Positions 60,641-64,000 of a stretch of DNA of 64,000 nucleotides are shown piece after piece. Source of the DNA: Solirubrobacteraceae bacterium (GTDB lineage: Bacteria > Actinomycetota > Thermoleophilia > Solirubrobacterales > Solirubrobacteraceae); NCBI GenBank assembly GCA_030447505.1, contig JAUJOT010000005.1, positions 323,395 to 387,394 on the forward strand, read 5' to 3'. Positions within the stretch are counted from its first letter, which is position 1; each line of letters begins with the position of its first letter. The notes beneath the pieces are model-generated. The model made no database searches and was not told the origin of the DNA. It saw only the letters and a list, made by a program, of their open reading frames with translations. A program made the translations under genes and the position numbers.

Positions 60641-61730
60641 CTATCGCCGGCGGGCGGGCTGCCCGGAGCCTGACCGCTGCGACGCGGCGATGCTGTGCAC
60701 CGTCGGCAGGCAGTCCGCGACCGCGAACCACGTCTGCGCTGCATCGCCGGAGCCGAAGACATGGCCCGACGTCGTTCCGAAGTACAGCTCGAGCTTCGCG
60801 CCCTCTCCGGCGCCGGCGAACGCATGGCGCAGGACCGTCAGGTACGCGTCCTGCTGGGGCAGTCCGTTGCCGCGTGCGCTCCAGCTCGCGCCGGCGTCGC
60901 GTGTCTCGTAGACCCGCAGGCTCCCGCCCGCTGTGACCCGGTCGCTGTCCGCCGTCAGGGGGATGACGAACGCGCTGTCCGCGTCGGCCGGATCGACCGC
61001 CAGCGGGAAGCTGAAGTCCGACGGCAGGCCGGCGGCGACGTCCTCCCACGTCCGGCCGGCGTCGTCGGAGCGATACACGCCGCCGTGAAACTGCATGAAG
61101 ATCCGCTCGGGGTTCTTCCGCGCGCGCTGCAGGTTGTGGACGCACAGGTCCGTCGATTGCGCGCGCGTGTCCTCCGGCACGTAGCGCGGGACAGACCCGC
61201 GTTTGCGCGCTCCCACGTCCGGCCGGCGTCCTGCGTCAGCCAGACGCCCGCGGCCGAGATCCCGAGCATCAGGCGGTCGGGCTGACCGGGCCAGGGCACG
61301 ATCGAGTGCAGGCACAGGCCGCCGCCGCCGGGCGACCAGGACGGGCGCGACGGGTGCTCCCACAGCGCGGCGTTCAGCTGCCACGAACGGCCGCCGTCGC
61401 GGCTCTCGAAGAGCACACCGGGGTCGCCGCCGGCGTAGACGAGCCCGTCGGCCTCGCCCGCGACGATCGTCCAGATGCGCTCGAGCGCCGCGTCGCCGCC
61501 CTCGGGAAGCGCGACGCCCTGCGCCTGGCTCCACTCCCCGGTGGCCTCGTCCGCGAACCAGATCTTGGGACCGTAAAAGGGGCTCGTCACCGACGCCAGC
61601 AGCCGACCGCTGCGTGGATCGCGCATGGCGTACTCGACCGGCTCGCCCGCGCTACCTGAGTGTACGCCGAGCCGGGCCTGCCCTCGAGGACGAACAGACC
61701 CTTCTTCGTTGCGACGAGCAGCTCTGTCAC
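60641..61730 (-). pseudogene. BNR/exo-alpha-sialidase-like repeat protein, two frameshifts
   Basis: Read on the minus strand from GTG 61730: VTELLVATKKGLFVLEGRPG in one frame, then GEPVEYAMRDPRSGRLLASVTSPFYGPKIWFAD in the next, with BNR blades (SRDGGRSWQLN, TQDAGRTWERA), and after a second shift near 61197, YVPEDTRAQSTDLCVHNLQR, SDDAGRTWEDVAAGLP, ETRDAGASWSARG. Two frameshifts separate the three parts. In function it would be a beta-propeller of the glycosidase-like family. It is a different member from 39557-40438. Confidence 0.75.
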
Positions 61731-61839
61731 GCTGCGCGATCCTGCCGATCGGGCGCCGGAAGGTCAACCAGCCGTTGCTCATGCCGCCTAGCGGGCCGGG
61801 ATCGTGCCCCGGCCCGCGCCTGCGGTGCTGCAGCGTTGC

Positions 61840-62097
61840 CTAGATGGCCCGCTTGGCCGCCGCGCGCTCCTCGTCCATGTCGAGCTTGTTGATGTGCTCC
61901 TGCGCACGCGCGATCTTGTCGCCGGCGTCGTCGGGCACCTCGGGCGCCGCCTCGGCGGCTGCGCCGTCGGACGCCGCGGCCTGCTGGTCGACGGTCGCGG
62001 CGAGTTCGCTGTCGCCCGAGCCTCCTGTGGCGCCTTCAGCGCCGCCCGCCGGCTCCTCGGTGGCCTCGGCCTGCTGGTCGACCTGTTCCTCTTGCAT
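61840..62097 (-). CDS. small acidic, low-complexity protein
   Basis: An 85-residue acidic protein rich in Ala, Glu, Gln and Gly with a helical end (GDKIARAQEHINKLDMDEERAAAKRAI). No helix of membrane type and no Cys. GGAGA is present before ATG 62097. Not recognised; likely disordered in the first two thirds. It is convergent to none; phosphoglycerate kinase starts 141 bases downstream on the other strand. Confidence 0.6.
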   Translation of the reverse strand: MQEEQVDQQAEATEEPAGGAEGATGGSGDSELAATVDQQAAASDGAAAEAAPEVPDDAGDKIARAQEHINKLDMDEERAAAKRAI

Positions 62098-62238
62098 GGC
62101 TCGTCTCCATTCGTCGGGTCTCGGGTCCCCTACCCGCTCGCGGCGCAAATCACGTGTCGCCCCGACGGCTGGCGCAGCGAGCGCGCCGGACGCCGATCGA
62201 CGCGCGTTCGATGCGCAGGGCGGGTAGTCAGCGGTACT

Positions 62239-63429
62239 GTGACGTTGACCCGCGACGAGACCGATCTGCCGAGCACAGATCTGAGGAACCTCGACGAGCT
62301 GGGTGAGGTGGGCGGACGGCGCGTGCTCGTGCGCGTCGACTTCAACGTCCCGCTCGACGCAGGCGCGGTCGCGGACGACACCCGTATACGACTTGCGATC
62401 CCGACGCTCGACGCGTTGCGCGCGCGCGGCGCGAGCGTGCTGCTCGTCTCGCATCTCGGCCGGCCCAAGGGCCGCGACCCGCAGTGGTCGCTGCGGCCGA
62501 TAGCCGACCACCTTGCCGGGCTCCTCGGCGAGCACGTCGTGCTCGCTCCGAGCCTCGACGAGATCCCCGCGGGCGATCTCGTGATGCTCGAGAACATCCG
62601 CTTCGAGCCGGGCGAGACGACGAACGACCCGGCCCTTGCGGCTCGTCTCGGCGCGCTCGCCGATGCCTACGTCAACGACGCGTTCGGCTCGGCGCATCGC
62701 GCGCATGCGTCGACGGAGGGCGTCGTGCACCACGTCGAGCGCTCGGCCGCCGGGCTACTGTTCGAGCGCGAGGTGCGGACGCTCGTGCGCCTCCTCGACG
62801 AGCCCGAGCGCCCGCTTGTCGCCGTCCTCGGCGGCGCGAAGGCGGCCGACAAGCTCGGCGTCATCAACCGCTTTCTCGAAGTCGCCGACACCGTCTTGCT
62901 GGGCGGCGGGATGAGCTATCCGTTCTTCGTCGCCGAGGGCAAGCGGATCGGCCGCTCGCTGTGCGACGAGCCGGGCCTCGACGCGGCGCGCCAGGTGCTC
63001 GGGCAGCCGTCCACGGCGGGCCGCCTGCTCCTGCCCGTCGACGTCGTGATCGCCGACGACTTCTCGGCCGACGCCGAGTTGCGCGTGGCCGACCCGATCG
63101 ACATCGACGAGGATTGGGAGGCGATCGACATCGGTCCGCGCACGCGCGCGCTCTACGCCGAGATCATCCGCGAGGCGGGCACCGTCTTCTGGAACGGGCC
63201 TGTCGGGGCTTTCGAGATCGAGCCCTTCGCGGCCGGGACGTACGCGATCGCCCGCGCGGTCGCCGACAGCGATGCGATCACGGTCGTCGGAGGCGGCGAC
63301 TCCGGTGCCGCGATCACGCGCTTCAGGCTGCAGGACGAGGTGACGCACCTGTCGACGGGCGGCGGCGCGGCGCTGGAGTTTCTGGAGGGCCGGGTGCTGC
63401 CGGGGGTGGCGGCGCTGACGGATTCGTAG
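62239..63429 (+). CDS. pgk: phosphoglycerate kinase
   Basis: A 396-residue glycolytic enzyme converting 1,3-bisphosphoglycerate and ADP to 3-phosphoglycerate and ATP. Blocks: RVLVRVDFNVPLD (substrate site), VSHLGRPKGR, LENIRFEPGE, YVNDAFGSAHRAHAST, VLGGAKAADKLGVI, FWNGPVGAFEIEPF (ATP site), VVGGGDSGAAI and HLSTGGGAALEFLEG. GTG 62239 is the start. No gap (GAPDH) or tpi gene is adjacent, unlike the usual cluster. Otherwise normal. Confidence 0.95.
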   Translation: MTLTRDETDLPSTDLRNLDELGEVGGRRVLVRVDFNVPLDAGAVADDTRIRLAIPTLDALRARGASVLLVSHLGRPKGRDPQWSLRPIADHLAGLLGEHVVLAPSLDEIPAGDLVMLENIRFEPGETTNDPALAARLGALADAYVNDAFGSAHRAHASTEGVVHHVERSAAGLLFEREVRTLVRLLDEPERPLVAVLGGAKAADKLGVINRFLEVADTVLLGGGMSYPFFVAEGKRIGRSLCDEPGLDAARQVLGQPSTAGRLLLPVDVVIADDFSADAELRVADPIDIDEDWEAIDIGPRTRALYAEIIREAGTVFWNGPVGAFEIEPFAAGTYAIARAVADSDAITVVGGGDSGAAITRFRLQDEVTHLSTGGGAALEFLEGRVLPGVAALTDS

Positions 63430-63548
63430 GGCGCCGGCGGCCGGCTCGCCGCGAAACCACCATCGCGATGCAGACCGCGCCGTCGCGCAGGATGAGGTCG
63501 TCCAGGACGAAGACGCCGAAAGACCGCTCAGCGTCGTGCGAGCGGAGC

Positions 63549-64000
63549 CTATGCCGCGATCTTCTGAGCGCGCTGCTCGCGCGCGATCTCCTTCTCGGGC
63601 CGAGGTGGGCGCGGCAGTCGGCGCGTCATGTGCTTGCGCCACATCCCGATCAGCCCAAGGCGCCAGAAGTAGTAGCCCGTGCGCCCCGGGATCGCCGAGA
63701 AGTCGAGCTTGACGAGGTGGCTCATCGCGCGGCGCGAGAGGTACATCCCGCGCAGCAGGCGACCCAGGCGCGGGTACATCCGCTGCTCCTCGGTGCTCGC
63801 CTTGACGCGCTTGAGCAGCCGCTTCCACAGCCACTCCGGCGGACGCCACATCGTCAGCACGTAGAGCAGCAGGTTGGCCAGCCGCGGCGGGATCGCCATG
63901 AACGTCGCCGAGATCTCCTCGATGTCGACGCCGCGCTCCTTCATCGCCTGCTCGAGCTCGGTGTTCGGAATGACCTTCAGCGAGTAGATGAACAGCGTGT
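63549..64000 (-). CDS. radical-SAM/B12-binding-type protein, C-terminal part
   Basis: The frame enters from the right edge and ends at 63549. Visible: LFIYSLKVIPNTELEQAMKERG, IEEISATFMAIPPRLANLLLYVLTMW, RPPEWLWKRLLKRVKAS and GYYFWRLGLIGMWRKHM. The P-x-TxLxxAMxERG pattern with the helical end resembles the C-terminal domain of B12-binding radical SAM proteins. The start and the CxxxCxxC motif lie outside the window, so the assignment is tentative. Confidence 0.55.
   Translation of the reverse strand, partial: TLFIYSLKVIPNTELEQAMKERGVDIEEISATFMAIPPRLANLLLYVLTMWRPPEWLWKRLLKRVKASTEEQRMYPRLGRLLRGMYLSRRAMSHLVKLDFSAIPGRTGYYFWRLGLIGMWRKHMTRRLPRPPRPEKEIAREQRAQKIAA

Noticed and set aside
1-64000. CRISPR array, tRNA or rRNA genes
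   Set aside because: No regularly spaced repeats and no tRNA or rRNA signature sequences were found by reading; a covariance search (tRNAscan, Infernal) would be decisive.

Overview
The window is high-GC DNA (codon third positions almost all G or C) with many GTG starts and tightly overlapping operons, and reads as the chromosome of an actinobacterium. Two near-identical DUF4383 genes, paired exported ferritin-like proteins, DUF3105 and DUF2231 proteins, a SigB/SigF-type sigma factor and many secreted proteins suggest the Thermoleophilia/Solirubrobacterales side of the phylum. That placement is inferred from gene content, not from a marker gene.

Layout. (1) 0.7-4.4 kb: a frameshifted AI-2E-type transporter, two divergent PAP2 phosphatases and an intact VapBC-like toxin-antitoxin pair with a probable leaderless promoter. 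(2) 4.5-13 kb is a gene graveyard: frameshifted DUF2254, a Tn3 transposase remnant, a CorC scrap, an ATP-dependent ligase whose nucleophilic lysine is replaced by Asn, an FAD-oxidoreductase scrap, a 5'-shortened RelA/SpoT gene enclosed by 46-bp inverted repeats, and an SPW-repeat pseudogene. An intact CNNM/CorC gene and a lipoprotein gene survive among them. (3) 13-33 kb is ordinary, compact chromosome: CtpA-like protease with DUF3105; a lipid kinase-MFS-GT2-membrane protein operon; TatA beside two exported ferritin-like proteins; Crp-like regulator; MscS; a two-component system; a sigma factor; a metal operon (cupredoxin lipoprotein divergent from a multicopper oxidase-ZIP permease-DtxR operon); and GT4, PHP, Rieske and FolE genes between the two DUF4383 copies. 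(4) 33-47 kb: DoxX with an odd C-terminal helix-turn-helix, a tyrosine recombinase, ferritin divergent from a Cys-motif protein across a dyad resembling an iron box, an LVIVD-repeat protein, an SDR, a BNR-repeat lipoprotein, an orphan ubiquitin-like protein, a DUF892 protein, a secreted subtilase and a secreted esterase. (5) 47-56 kb is a nested mobile island: decayed TA and DUF2254 pieces, an IS3-family element (IS-B) split by a second IS3-family element (IS-A), which is itself split by another copy of IS-A. Each of the two inner insertions has a 4-bp target duplication. Next to it is a Tn3-family transposon with its own tyrosine recombinase, which has removed the 5' end of an hsp20 gene. (6) 56-64 kb: an InlB-like/DNDGDG-repeat protein, a zinc-ribbon SDR, a frameshifted winged-helix protein, a GlsB-like protein, a frameshifted BNR protein, phosphoglycerate kinase and the end of a probable radical-SAM gene.

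The clearest functional theme is metal and iron handling: DtxR-regulated oxidase plus ZIP permease, ferritin, two exported ferritin-like proteins, DUF892 and Rieske-DUF2231. Several otherwise well-preserved genes carry one single-base frameshift each. Some of these could be sequencing errors, so pseudogene calls based on one frameshift are weaker than those with several lesions. The most system-like novelty is the oxidase-permease-regulator operon at 25.3-28.7 kb; the clearest structural novelty is the three-level nested IS at 47.8-51.9 kb.
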